A stretch of DNA of 64,000 bases from Dyadobacter jiangsuensis (GTDB lineage: Bacteria; Bacteroidota; Bacteroidia; Cytophagales; Spirosomataceae). The DNA is taken from positions 62,001 through 126,000 of the forward strand of contig NZ_PYAS01000008.1 in NCBI RefSeq assembly GCF_003014695.1, given 5' to 3'. Position 1 is the stretch's first letter; the number at the start of each line of letters is the position of its first letter. Both the position numbers and the translations under genes were made by a program. This document shows positions 29,136-38,603 of the stretch, in pieces. Below the pieces are notes generated by a model. The model searched no databases. It was not told where the DNA came from and saw only the letters and a program-made list of their open reading frames with translations.

Positions 29136-30287
29136 ATGGCTCAACGCATCCTCAACCTTATCACAGATGAAAACCGCTACCGCGGCCTTACCCGCATTGC
29201 TTTCCATGGCCTGCTGATCGTCGGCGTATTACTGCTGATCATTTCCGCCTACCTCCCGTGGTTTCTCTACCCCGCATCACCCACGGATCTTCCGTTCAAG
29301 ACGTATGCCGGGCCAATTTTGCGGGATGCGTTTTGTGTAATGGTGCAGTATTATATGCTGGTGTACCTGGTGAAGCATTACGCACGGAAGCCGCTCGTAT
29401 TGATCCCGGGATTTGCAGCTTACTATTTTGTGGTTTTCACGTGCTACTATTATGCATCTTATGTGGTGAAGCATTACTTCGGCTTACCTGATGATTATAC
29501 AGGCTCTATTAACCACTTCGAACAGCTGTCGTTCAGCGAAGCGTTGTTCCACCCTATCACCTTTTTCCATTTATTGTTCATCATTGAAAGAGCATTTTAT
29601 CCGCTGGCTCTGAGGTTGTTGATAGAGGTTTACCGTCGGCACACTCGAAATCTTAAACTGGAAAAGCAATACACACGCCTCGAACTGGATTTCCTCAAAA
29701 GCCAGGTCAATCCCCATTTTCTTTTTAATGTATTGAACAGCATTTACGTGCTCACGGAGGAGGACAACCCGCGCGCGGCCCGCATTGTAGATCAGCTTTC
29801 GGCCATGATGCGGTATTCCCTATACGAGACCGACGGTGCCCTCGTGCCTCTTCATAAAGAGCTGTCGTTCATCCGCGATTACGTCGGCCTGGAACAGCTC
29901 CGGACCTCCAAACGGCTGCAACTCGAACTGGTATTCCCTGCACAGCCTGATGAAAATTTGCAGATCGCACCGTTCATACTGATCGCTTTCGTGGAGAACG
30001 CATTCAAACATGGCGTGCACAATACCACCCGGAAATCGTGGGTTAAACTGGAAATCCGTTTGAAAAACAGAGAACTGACTTTGATGATCAGCAACCAGAA
30101 GACACCCAATGCCCCGCAACAAACGGGGGGAATCGGTTTAATGAACGTGCGCAAACGGCTGGATGCATTATATCCCGGTCACGAACTGACGATCCTGAAC
30201 GAGAGCAAAGCCTATCATATTCATTTAAAAATCAAATTGACCAGAAGTACCACGACCAGCGATATCCTTCGTCACACACTCGCCTGA
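29136..30287 (+). CDS. LytS-type membrane sensor histidine kinase (pair 1)
   Basis: 383 aa from the ATG at 29136, which precedes ILNLITDENRYRG and four transmembrane helices (about 22-170); the frame stays open further upstream without family-like sequence. A coiled segment (LKLEKQYTRLELDFLKSQ) leads to the His_kinase domain with phosphoacceptor His in QVNPHFLFNVLNSI. The C-terminal ATPase has FVENAFKHG (N box) and GGIGLMNVRKRL (G box). It phosphorylates the LytTR regulator just upstream. Signal unknown. Confidence 0.9.
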   Translation: MAQRILNLITDENRYRGLTRIAFHGLLIVGVLLLIISAYLPWFLYPASPTDLPFKTYAGPILRDAFCVMVQYYMLVYLVKHYARKPLVLIPGFAAYYFVVFTCYYYASYVVKHYFGLPDDYTGSINHFEQLSFSEALFHPITFFHLLFIIERAFYPLALRLLIEVYRRHTRNLKLEKQYTRLELDFLKSQVNPHFLFNVLNSIYVLTEEDNPRAARIVDQLSAMMRYSLYETDGALVPLHKELSFIRDYVGLEQLRTSKRLQLELVFPAQPDENLQIAPFILIAFVENAFKHGVHNTTRKSWVKLEIRLKNRELTLMISNQKTPNAPQQTGGIGLMNVRKRLDALYPGHELTILNESKAYHIHLKIKLTRSTTTSDILRHTLA

Positions 30288-31700
30288 TTATTCTTTATGC
30301 TGCGCAAACATCCATTCCATGATTCCCTCCTTGCGTACATTCTCCCAGATCCCATGGCCGGCGAACTCGTATTCGGTGTATTTCGGGTTGCCGCCGGCTT
30401 TGCGGATCGCAGCGATCATATCGCGTGAATGCGCCACAGGGGCGAGCTTGTCACGGGCACCGTGAAAAGCCCAAATCGGTACATTCACCAGCTTCGGGGC
30501 ATATTTCGGCTCGCCTCCGCCGCAAATGGGGATCGCCGCGGCAAACATCTCGGGATGGGCGCTGATGAAGTGCCACGAGCCATAACCTCCTCCGGAAACA
30601 CCCAGGACGTAAATACGTTTACGATCGATCGGCAGCTGGCCCTGCAATTGCCGGATCGTCCTGAAAACGAGCGAATCCACACTTGCATTCCCGTACGCGC
30701 CGCTGAAACCCATGTTACGCGGACTTTGGGGCATAAAAATGAATGCAGGATACTTGGTTCTGGTAGGCAGTTCCATAAGAAACGGGGCGGGATCGGCCGA
30801 CAGCTGCTGCATATTGTCATTCCCGTGCGCACCTCCGTGATGCAGGCACACGATGAGCGGATACTGTTTGGTCGAATCGTAGTCGAGCGGTTTGAGCAGG
30901 CGGTAAGGCAAGGAATCACCGCTTTTATCGACAAAATGATACGATTCCATGGCCTTCGAACGACGTATGTCGGTAGCTGAGGGCTTGTAAGGCATGCTGT
31001 ACCGTAATGCTTCCACAGAAAAGTTGAACCCCAGAAACAGCAGCCCGACGAATGCAGTCAGTTTCACGAGTGCGGGAATAGTGGGGGCTGGCCGGTTGTC
31101 GGTAACCGCCAACCGCTCGTTTTCCCGATAAAAATGAATGAGAATGCAGAGCGGCACGGTCAATTCGAAAAACGAAACCCACCTGCTCGTCTTATCAAGC
31201 AGCAGTTTTGTGCTGCCTTCGCCAGTCTGAAAGTAGAGCAAAAATATAGTGGTAAGTAAAAGCGAGAAAAGTACCATCAGGATACCGCTGATCCTCAACC
31301 ACCTGTTCTCCCCTGCTTTTGTGAATATCAGGGTTAAGCCCCATAACACGGCCGTACCAAAAATCGTGAGCGTCACGGCATGGTAATGCTCCTGGTAAAA
31401 TACCCGCAGCTCGCGGTTGAGGATCAACAGATATTGAAAGAGTACAGTCACGCATGAAACCACGCACGCGATGGCTGCCAGCCCGTACCGCTGATGCAGC
31501 AGATAGCGTACTACGGCTCCATTGGTCACCACGAACACCCCAAGAACCAGCCAAACCCAGGAATTGAATGATTCCAGGCCCATCATCGCGGATCCGATAA
31601 CCAGCAACGCCACCGACTGGATCACCGAAACAATAACCAGGATCGACAGAAAGAAAATAATGAAGGAATAAAACTCCTTGCTGAGCGGCTTGGATGTCAT
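30288..31700 (-). CDS. Membrane-anchored PHB-depolymerase-like esterase
   Basis: 470 aa. The N-terminal 210 residues contain about six transmembrane helices and lack an obvious function. The C-terminal alpha/beta hydrolase has LHHGGAHGND, nucleophile Ser in VLGVSGGGYGSWHF, and FAGHGIWE with the His. This C-terminal half matches the esterase/PHB-depolymerase-like 'phospholipase/carboxylesterase' group often found fused to membrane modules in Bacteroidetes. Stop codon directly abuts that of the LytS gene. Confidence 0.78.
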   Translation of the reverse strand: MTSKPLSKEFYSFIIFFLSILVIVSVIQSVALLVIGSAMMGLESFNSWVWLVLGVFVVTNGAVVRYLLHQRYGLAAIACVVSCVTVLFQYLLILNRELRVFYQEHYHAVTLTIFGTAVLWGLTLIFTKAGENRWLRISGILMVLFSLLLTTIFLLYFQTGEGSTKLLLDKTSRWVSFFELTVPLCILIHFYRENERLAVTDNRPAPTIPALVKLTAFVGLLFLGFNFSVEALRYSMPYKPSATDIRRSKAMESYHFVDKSGDSLPYRLLKPLDYDSTKQYPLIVCLHHGGAHGNDNMQQLSADPAPFLMELPTRTKYPAFIFMPQSPRNMGFSGAYGNASVDSLVFRTIRQLQGQLPIDRKRIYVLGVSGGGYGSWHFISAHPEMFAAAIPICGGGEPKYAPKLVNVPIWAFHGARDKLAPVAHSRDMIAAIRKAGGNPKYTEYEFAGHGIWENVRKEGIMEWMFAQHKE

Positions 31701-31921
31701 GACAGGAAGCGGTTGGTGAAGGAAATGTTATGCGTATTCTAATAAAGAAAACATCCTTCACGATTTCACTTTCTCCTACACAGTCGGCTTGTCGTCAGTT
31801 TAAGTGGCCAATCATTACAAATAATTCATTAATAAATACTAAAATCACTACATTTCTATTATCTAATTGACTTGGCTACATAACCTCAATCGATCCTTCA
31901 TATCAAAACCAATTAACGGCT

Positions 31922-33349
31922 ATGAAAAACACGTGTGTTAAAACATTTGTATTGATTTTAATAACCACCCATTTCCTAGCTCCGAAAGCCATGTCGCAAT
32001 CGGCACCTGCGGATACACCCAGCGATTACTTTAATCGTTTTAACACATTCACTCAAAAAAATCTGAATGAAGCCTCGGCATTACTCAATATTCGAAAACT
32101 GGCATCGAATAAGAAGGCGATCGAATCCGTTAGATTTATTATACACAACTCCTATGCACAGGTGGTTATCAATCGTCCTTTTCCACCCGGGATGGACAGC
32201 ACTGTAATCCGCGAACGAATGAGGGTACGGGACTTCAACAAAATACTGCTAATCAAGATTATGGAGGACACCAGCAAGGTGCTACCCCAAACAACTAACA
32301 CGCTTTTTCTCTATTCCAAAATTGAAGATGCTGCTGGAAACAGTGCCCAGTTGGCCCGTCTCACGGAACAATTCATTCAAGAAGAATTGTCGGATTCCGA
32401 TATTTACTCCAACCGTGCCGGCCGATATGGGTTGATGATTTATAAAAAGATCAATTCAATACCGGAATTGAAATCGCTATCCCAAAAACTTGTTCAGACA
32501 GTGTATAATCATCTTGAAAAAGGGCAAATACCGGCTTCGGAAACACTCGATCGGTTCAAGTCGGAGGAGCGTGCATGGTACAGATATCTTTATGCCTATG
32601 CTAATTATCTTCAATCTGGAAAAGAAACAGATTTGTCCAAAAAGAAGGACTATCTCAAAAAAGCGTTCGATTATAGTCCTGATCTGGCCGACATCAATCG
32701 CAAGACGGCTTATTTCTATGATATGATTTTGATCCTGGAAAAAGAGAAAGATTCTTTTCGGGATGACTACCTGACATTCTTAATTGATCATGCCGCAAAT
32801 CAGAAAGATTTACTTTCCGTTTTATTACAAATCACATTGCAGCAGCCGGAATACAAAGAAAAGCTCAAAGCTGCCTACATTAAAGTAAAAGGTAGTGACG
32901 CAAATTTTGGAAAATATTGGATAGAAAATGTCAATCAGCATGCGAAAGCAGCCCATCCTATTTCGCTATCGATGCTTGACAAATCGACGTTTTCGAGCAA
33001 ATCCGGAGCAGGCAAATGGCTGCTGGTTGACTTTTGGGGCACCTGGTGCGGACCCTGCTGCAGCGAACATCCCGATATGCAAAAATTCTACGATTCGACG
33101 CTCAAAAATAACGCCGACAAAATCACGTTCTTGACAATCGCCTGTCACGATACCGAGGATAAAGTAGTGAATTACATGGCCGAAAAGAAATTTACGTTCC
33201 CGGTAGCGATGTCGGATAATCAAATTGAAAAAACCTACAAGGTGGCCGGTTACCCTACCAAGCTGTTAGTAACCCCGGAAGGTAAGTACCTTATCGTCCC
33301 TTTCGGCGCGGATTGGGTCAGTTTTGTGAAACATTACGTTGATCTTTGA
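31922..33349 (+). CDS. TlpA-like thioredoxin-fold protein with long N-terminal region
   Basis: 475 aa, signal peptide to about residue 25. The C-terminal 140 residues are a TlpA/ResA-type thioredoxin domain with the active site LVDFWGTWCGPCCSEHP (WCGPC). The preceding 310 residues are helix-rich with no recognised domain (possible TPR-like repeats). Likely a periplasmic disulfide reductase. The gene is AT-richer than its neighbours (a sampled 60-nt line is about 45% G+C). Divergent from the esterase gene across 221 bp. Confidence 0.82.
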   Translation: MKNTCVKTFVLILITTHFLAPKAMSQSAPADTPSDYFNRFNTFTQKNLNEASALLNIRKLASNKKAIESVRFIIHNSYAQVVINRPFPPGMDSTVIRERMRVRDFNKILLIKIMEDTSKVLPQTTNTLFLYSKIEDAAGNSAQLARLTEQFIQEELSDSDIYSNRAGRYGLMIYKKINSIPELKSLSQKLVQTVYNHLEKGQIPASETLDRFKSEERAWYRYLYAYANYLQSGKETDLSKKKDYLKKAFDYSPDLADINRKTAYFYDMILILEKEKDSFRDDYLTFLIDHAANQKDLLSVLLQITLQQPEYKEKLKAAYIKVKGSDANFGKYWIENVNQHAKAAHPISLSMLDKSTFSSKSGAGKWLLVDFWGTWCGPCCSEHPDMQKFYDSTLKNNADKITFLTIACHDTEDKVVNYMAEKKFTFPVAMSDNQIEKTYKVAGYPTKLLVTPEGKYLIVPFGADWVSFVKHYVDL

Positions 33350-33362
33350 CGCCTTCACGGCA

Positions 33363-36173
33363 TTATTTACCGGCCAGCTTCTTCGCCTGGGCTTCCAGGA
33401 TAAGTTGCAGATCGGCGCTGGCGTCGGTTACGTGGGCGTAGGAGCCCATGCCGAGTTGGCTTAGTTTTTTGAGTTTCTGACCGGTATGCTCGTTGCGTCC
33501 GAAGGTAAAAACACTTAGATACACGTCCTGACGGGCATTCTGACGAATCATATCGACCACCTCGTCGCTGACGGGGAACTCGCCGTCGGTTGCGAGTACA
33601 ATGCGGTTATTGCCAGCCCGGATGTATTGTTTGTTGGCAGTTTTGTAGGCAAGCTTAATACCCTCATTACCATCGGTGTCGCCGTCCGATTGCAGCAGGT
33701 CGATCATCCTTGAAATTTCGGATGCCTTGGCGCCCGAAGTGGGTTTCAGCACGACCCTCGCCTTGCCGGAATAAAGCACGATGGAAATCATATCCTCGGG
33801 CCGCACGAGCGTCAGCAGTGATTTGATGGAGCATTTCAGCAATGGCAGCTTATAAGGCGAGTTCATCGACGACGATACATCGAGCAGGAGAACCATATTG
33901 TTCGGCGCAAATCCTTCGAGCGATCGGGTAACGTTTTGCAGCTGTGCATTGCGGTCGACGTACACCGTATCCACGCGTACGCGCTCCACGTACACGGTAT
34001 CGCGCTTCACCTGTGCTAAGGGCGAAGGTGCTCCCTCGTTCGTGAGCGGGCGTGTATCCTGGCGCACGGGAGGCTTCGGCGCAGCAGGGACTTCGCTGGT
34101 ATTGGTTTGAACCTGCGCCGTGGTTTCGACCGGCTTTTCCGCTTTGGGTTTTTCGACTTTCGGCTCCTCAATTTTCACCGGAGGCGCATCCGTTTTTTGA
34201 GGGTTAGTCCGCCGGAATGCGAAAACATCAGGCTGGTTAATCGTTTTCAGAAGCCCGGCTTTCGACAACTCTATAAAGTTATTGTATTCATAAACCAGCT
34301 CATTGTTATAGAAATAATAAAACGACTCATAAGGATGCGCCGCATAACCGGATCTGGCCGGTTTGTATTTCTGAACGCTCTCGGCAAACCGGCCCGCATT
34401 GGCACCCAGATCCTCGTAAGGGGTGTACGGACAAAGCCCGTTGCTTCGACCGTAGCGTTGCAGTCCTTTCATGTTCTTGTACTCGTCCGCGATCAACTGG
34501 CGACTATCGGCCTCCAACCGGTCGGTTTCCGGGAGTTGGGAAGCCTCTCCTTTCAGATAATCCCGCATACCGAACATCACATCATGCCCATTATCAATGG
34601 TTTTCAGCATGGCACTCCCCGCGATGTACCACGAACTTGTGGGTGTAGCATTGGGGTAGCTTTCGTGAATGCGGCGGATGTCGTTGTAGAGCAGCTCTTT
34701 CTTTTTATCCAAAACATCGAAAAGAACGAGGTAGCGATCGAGAATGGCGTCGGATCGTTTGAGCTGGTCTTGCAGGTATCGTTTTTCGGAAGTATAACGG
34801 ATCAGTTCGATGCTCAGGCCGTCCATTTCCTGTAAAACATTCATGAGCACTTCCGTCTGGCCGGTCACCGATTTGCGGTAAGGCTCAGGAATGGCCGAAC
34901 TCGCATTCAGAAGTAAGGTATATTCCGAGAACGGCAGCTTAAAATCGTCATGCGAATAGCTGAGATTGGCCCGCTTCTGCGCCTTGGACGGGTCGCGGTA
35001 ATATTCCGCCGAACTCTGGTAATTACGGACGATCATTTGCAGCAAATGCATTTGCCGCAGCGACTGGTTGATCCAGTCCACATATTGATTCAAAGTTTTA
35101 ATGATCGCAGCGCTGGCAGGCGCATTGGCCTTTTTCACATTCAGCGGCTGAAAGGATTTATCCTGAAATGGCGGGGTGCCCCTGCCTGCATCTGCAACCT
35201 CCGCCGAACCCTCCGCCTTCATGACCGGGCTGAAAAACGGATAGTTCAATAACAGGTGCCCGGGTTTGCTGTACCCGACAAACGCCTTGTAAAATTCGAG
35301 CATATCATGATTAAATTGCTCTACCAGCGACAGATACACCGCATTGCCATGCTGCGCCGACTGTTGCGCCGCGAAGTTGTGATCATCCAGAGCCCGTCGT
35401 TTGATATCCTGCATCGAAGCCAGCGCCGATTTGAAACTTCCTACCATATCCGACGCCGGATATTGAAGCTGCGAGGCGGTATTGCCGATGGTCGCCAATG
35501 CCTTTTCGTCGTCCAGCATGCTTTGCCGCACGAGCGCAACCGGCCATTCTGCTTTGTTTTCTTCGTTCAGGTAATAGGGTAATGCTTCCAACAGGCGTTG
35601 CTGAGAAGCGATCACCTCGCCCATTGCTTTCTCCGTTACAACGTACGGATCGGTAACCGGGCGGTTCTGAACATCGCCATAAACCTGCCTGATTTGCGTG
35701 TACAATGCGTTCTTATCGTGCGCATAGCGCTCAAAAAGCGACTGTATTTCCGTGCCCAGCGCATCCGATTTTTTCAGATTGTCGCGTTCGTAGTCTTTCA
35801 GGCGTACATAGGTTTCCAGCGTTTTGCAGGTTTCATCGAGCTTGTTAAGCACGTTCCAGACATTTTCCAATCCGGCGTTGAGCTGCTTCCGCTTCCCGGC
35901 CTCGACACCCAGCCCTCCCATTGCCTTTTTGTAATAAAATTCTTCCAATGGCCCCGACGACGGCAAGCGCAAGCCATAATCCGGCTTTTTCCGGTAACGG
36001 GTCACGTCGTCCTGGTAATTGCGAAGCATTTTGAACCGGTAAATAACCAGTTCCGACGACTGGCTCAAAAACTCGACATAATGGTTCAGTGAGGTCTGCG
36101 GCGCTTCCTGCTGCGCGGCAACCGGGCTGATAATGAATGCAAAAAGAATGATCAGGATGGAGAATCGCCTCAT
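33363..36173 (-). CDS. Secreted von Willebrand factor A protein with duplicated helical module
   Basis: 936 aa from the ATG at 36173, chosen for its signal peptide (FSILIILFAFIISPVAAQQ). The N-terminal two thirds consist of two related helical modules, about 29-330 and 361-600: each starts LNxYVxxxxQS...RNYQ and contains SDAxxxxYxxLFxxxDKKxxL-like helices. A Pro/Glu/Lys-rich linker (about 660-735) leads to a vWA domain about 760-936 with MIDAS motif LLLDVSSSM (Asp765). vWA domains bind proteins through a metal ion. Role unknown; surface adhesion or complex assembly is plausible. Single gene. Confidence 0.8.
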   Translation of the reverse strand: MRRFSILIILFAFIISPVAAQQEAPQTSLNHYVEFLSQSSELVIYRFKMLRNYQDDVTRYRKKPDYGLRLPSSGPLEEFYYKKAMGGLGVEAGKRKQLNAGLENVWNVLNKLDETCKTLETYVRLKDYERDNLKKSDALGTEIQSLFERYAHDKNALYTQIRQVYGDVQNRPVTDPYVVTEKAMGEVIASQQRLLEALPYYLNEENKAEWPVALVRQSMLDDEKALATIGNTASQLQYPASDMVGSFKSALASMQDIKRRALDDHNFAAQQSAQHGNAVYLSLVEQFNHDMLEFYKAFVGYSKPGHLLLNYPFFSPVMKAEGSAEVADAGRGTPPFQDKSFQPLNVKKANAPASAAIIKTLNQYVDWINQSLRQMHLLQMIVRNYQSSAEYYRDPSKAQKRANLSYSHDDFKLPFSEYTLLLNASSAIPEPYRKSVTGQTEVLMNVLQEMDGLSIELIRYTSEKRYLQDQLKRSDAILDRYLVLFDVLDKKKELLYNDIRRIHESYPNATPTSSWYIAGSAMLKTIDNGHDVMFGMRDYLKGEASQLPETDRLEADSRQLIADEYKNMKGLQRYGRSNGLCPYTPYEDLGANAGRFAESVQKYKPARSGYAAHPYESFYYFYNNELVYEYNNFIELSKAGLLKTINQPDVFAFRRTNPQKTDAPPVKIEEPKVEKPKAEKPVETTAQVQTNTSEVPAAPKPPVRQDTRPLTNEGAPSPLAQVKRDTVYVERVRVDTVYVDRNAQLQNVTRSLEGFAPNNMVLLLDVSSSMNSPYKLPLLKCSIKSLLTLVRPEDMISIVLYSGKARVVLKPTSGAKASEISRMIDLLQSDGDTDGNEGIKLAYKTANKQYIRAGNNRIVLATDGEFPVSDEVVDMIRQNARQDVYLSVFTFGRNEHTGQKLKKLSQLGMGSYAHVTDASADLQLILEAQAKKLAGK

Positions 36174-36281
36174 ACGTAAACTACTGGAAGTATGTGTGTT
36201 ATCGAATGCACGAAGGTCGGGATTTTTACCCGGAATTCGCCAGGGCACATACTTCCGTAAAATAAGTCAGATGCGGGCTTT

Positions 36282-36815
36282 TTATTTTCCCTTCGTAAAA
36301 GACATATAATTGCGGAGGCCTGAATACATTCCCTCGTCAATGGAGGCTTGCGGAGATGTCATATTCAGGTATTCCACTCCGGCGCTGGCCGACATGGAAA
36401 TTACAAATCTCATGGAACCATCCTTTTCCAGAACACCCGTATCGGCGATGTCTTTAAAAGTATCACTGAAAAGGAAAAGAGTGGCTAACTCAATGTTTTT
36501 GCCGTCAAGCGATTTAATTTCCATTCTCCAGGTGCCCTTCACAGCCGGCAGTTTCCCGGTGAGATCGTAGCTGATGAAGCTTTTATCCGGCAGGAATTCA
36601 TAAGCGATCACGCCTGGATTAATAGTCGCTTTTTTCACCCATTGATCCTCGGTATTCCGTTTCAGCCACTCCGAATGGCCTTCTTTCAATTTCCAATAAC
36701 CTAACAGGGCGGAGTTATCCGGTTCGGGCGTCGTCGCCTTTTTCTCGCTGCAACCCGCGCTCACATTCAGCAAGCCGCAAACCGTCACCAGTGCATAAAA
36801 AACCAGCTTTTTCAT
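36282..36815 (-). CDS. Lipocalin-like lipoprotein
   Basis: 177 aa. Signal peptide ends in a lipobox (LNVSAGC, Cys22), so it should be lipid-anchored. The mature part (ALLGYWKLKEGHSEW, YEFLPDKSFISYDLTG, KGTWRMEIKSLDGKNIELATL) has the strand pattern of the lipocalin-like DUF family common in Bacteroidetes. No ligand can be proposed. Confidence 0.6.
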   Translation of the reverse strand: MKKLVFYALVTVCGLLNVSAGCSEKKATTPEPDNSALLGYWKLKEGHSEWLKRNTEDQWVKKATINPGVIAYEFLPDKSFISYDLTGKLPAVKGTWRMEIKSLDGKNIELATLFLFSDTFKDIADTGVLEKDGSMRFVISMSASAGVEYLNMTSPQASIDEGMYSGLRNYMSFTKGK

Positions 36816-36921
36816 AGCAATTCACATTTAGAACATTTGAAATACACCGGGCATTTACCCGACGAATTCAAATCTAAATGTGCGAATGGCCGGCTTCAAC
36901 CAGCAATCGACAAGCGACGTT

Positions 36922-37731
36922 TTAAATAGACAAATGAGGCGTTTGCTGGCCGCCCGATTGCAGATAGCCGGTGAGTTCCGAAATGTCGATTTTCAGCATT
37001 CTGCTTTTGAAAAGGTCGGCCTTGTATTTGAAAATGAAGTTGCGGAGCGACATTCCGGTCTGGTTGAGCACGCAGAGATTGGCGACGTCCTCGGAGATAT
37101 TGAAGCGCATGAGCAATTCGGGCACCCGGATGTTCTTGTTCTGATGCAATTCCTGCCGCAGGTAATCGATAATGGCCCCGGCCAGGCGCTGGCGCGAAGT
37201 GGCTTCCTCGACCTTTTTACTCTCAAAATTATTCCGGGCGAGAATGGTAACGATCAGGTCGATGCTTCCGCGGATCAGCTTGTTATGCGATGTGGGCTGT
37301 TGGGTTACTTCAAAAAGGATCTGGTTGATCAGGTAGGTAATCGTTTGGGCGTCGCGCTCGTTTTGGAGCGGTTTGCCCTGGGTAAGGCGTAGGCCGTCGC
37401 AGAGGTGTTCGGCCTGTTTGTAAATGTCGGCAAAATCGGGACTGAACTCCTTTTTTTGTAAAAAATCCTCGGAAAGCCAGGTATCGAATGCAATAAGGAA
37501 GATTTCGGCACTGCTGTCTTCCTGGAATATCGGATGTTGTCCGGGGCGGAGCAGAATGACGCCGTGCTCAGCATAATCATGCAATTTCCCGTCGAGACTG
37601 AAATGCCCCTCCCCGCTGCGGATAAAAAGGATGCGATAATGCGGGGTCAGATCATTGTGGGTTTCCCAAACGCGGGTTTTACTTTGAAGCACATGGTACT
37701 TCTTGTGGGCATTAAACTGAATTACTGACAT
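36922..37731 (-). CDS. AraC-type regulator with short C-terminus
   Basis: 269 aa from the ATG at 37731, which follows the point where family-like sequence begins (MSVIQFNAHKKYHVLQ). N-terminal cupin-like ligand domain (GEGHFSLDGKLHDYAEHGVILLRPGQ), C-terminal AraC first helix-turn-helix (RVPELLMRFNISEDVANLCVLNQTG). The second helix-turn-helix appears to stop early: after SRMLKIDISELTG the protein ends within 15 residues instead of the usual 30 or so. It may still bind DNA or may be slightly truncated. The next genes downstream are lipocalin-like and vWA genes on the same strand. Confidence 0.7.
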   Translation of the reverse strand: MSVIQFNAHKKYHVLQSKTRVWETHNDLTPHYRILFIRSGEGHFSLDGKLHDYAEHGVILLRPGQHPIFQEDSSAEIFLIAFDTWLSEDFLQKKEFSPDFADIYKQAEHLCDGLRLTQGKPLQNERDAQTITYLINQILFEVTQQPTSHNKLIRGSIDLIVTILARNNFESKKVEEATSRQRLAGAIIDYLRQELHQNKNIRVPELLMRFNISEDVANLCVLNQTGMSLRNFIFKYKADLFKSRMLKIDISELTGYLQSGGQQTPHLSI

Positions 37732-37856
37732 AACACAAACCTCCTGCTGTTTGAACCCAATTTGGTCAAGCCATATTTGGAATGAAAATGCAAATCGCGG
37801 AACGCCCGTTTTCCGGGGCTGAAACGGCAATTTTAAATGCAGAAGTCAACGAGAGG

Positions 37857-38603
37857 TTATTTCCCGAGCCAGCTTTTGAACTCCGTCATCCGCTCGGAGC
37901 TCACATATGTCTCCTGCGCAGCGGCCGGATTCAGATCAATTTTCAGCTTTCCGGCCGACATCGCATGCATTTCACGGATCGCGTGGAGCGATAGCAGCAT
38001 GGTACGGTTAATGCGAAAAAACTCGGCGGGGTCGAGCATTTGCGAAAGCTTTTCCAAACTATATTCCACAGCAAAATGCCGCCCGTCGTACAGCCGCAGG
38101 AATGTGGCGCGTTCTTCGATGGTGAAATAGGCGATTTCAGATGTTTTGAAAGTGAACATCCGCGTGCCGGCGCTTACAAGGAAGCGATCCTTGTATTTCT
38201 CGTGCGAATGTATGATTTCCTCTGTAGGCTGGCCCTCATTCGTTCTGATTTTCCTGAACTTGTTCAGCGAAGCTTGCAATTCGAGCGGATTAATGGGTTT
38301 CAGCAGGTAGTCGATGCTATGCACTTTGAATGCTCGAAGCAGGTAATCGTCGAATGCCGTTGTGAAAATAACCGGGGTCATGAGCCCCTCGCTTTCGAGG
38401 ATCTTGAAACCATTGTCGTCTTCGAGGTGAATGTCCAGGAAAATAAGGTCGGGTTGCGTGTTGGCCTTGTTTTGTAAATAAGCAATGGTTTCGAAAACCG
38501 ACGGAATAATGCCGAGCACGCAAATGGAAGGATCTATATGGTGGATCAGGTTTTGCAGGCGCTCGGCACTCAGTTCCTCGTCCTCGACAATCAGTACATT
38601 CAT
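37857..38603 (-). CDS. LytTR-family response regulator (pair 2)
   Basis: 248 aa from the ATG at 38603 (MNVLIVEDEELSAERL). Receiver with acidic EDE and phosphoacceptor Asp57 in LIFLDIHLED, Lys in YLLKP; LytTR domain about 145-248 (TSEIAYFTIEERATFLRLYDG, LDPAEFFRINRTMLLSLHAI). Its ATG overlaps the kinase stop codon (38600-38603), so kinase and regulator are coupled. The gene order is kinase-regulator, the reverse of pair 1 on the other strand. Confidence 0.92.
   Translation of the reverse strand: MNVLIVEDEELSAERLQNLIHHIDPSICVLGIIPSVFETIAYLQNKANTQPDLIFLDIHLEDDNGFKILESEGLMTPVIFTTAFDDYLLRAFKVHSIDYLLKPINPLELQASLNKFRKIRTNEGQPTEEIIHSHEKYKDRFLVSAGTRMFTFKTSEIAYFTIEERATFLRLYDGRHFAVEYSLEKLSQMLDPAEFFRINRTMLLSLHAIREMHAMSAGKLKIDLNPAAAQETYVSSERMTEFKSWLGK

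Noticed and set aside
33898-36092. Several plus-strand frames of 100-240 codons in the vWA gene
   Set aside because: They are antisense shadows of the vWA gene, without start signals or recognisable domains.
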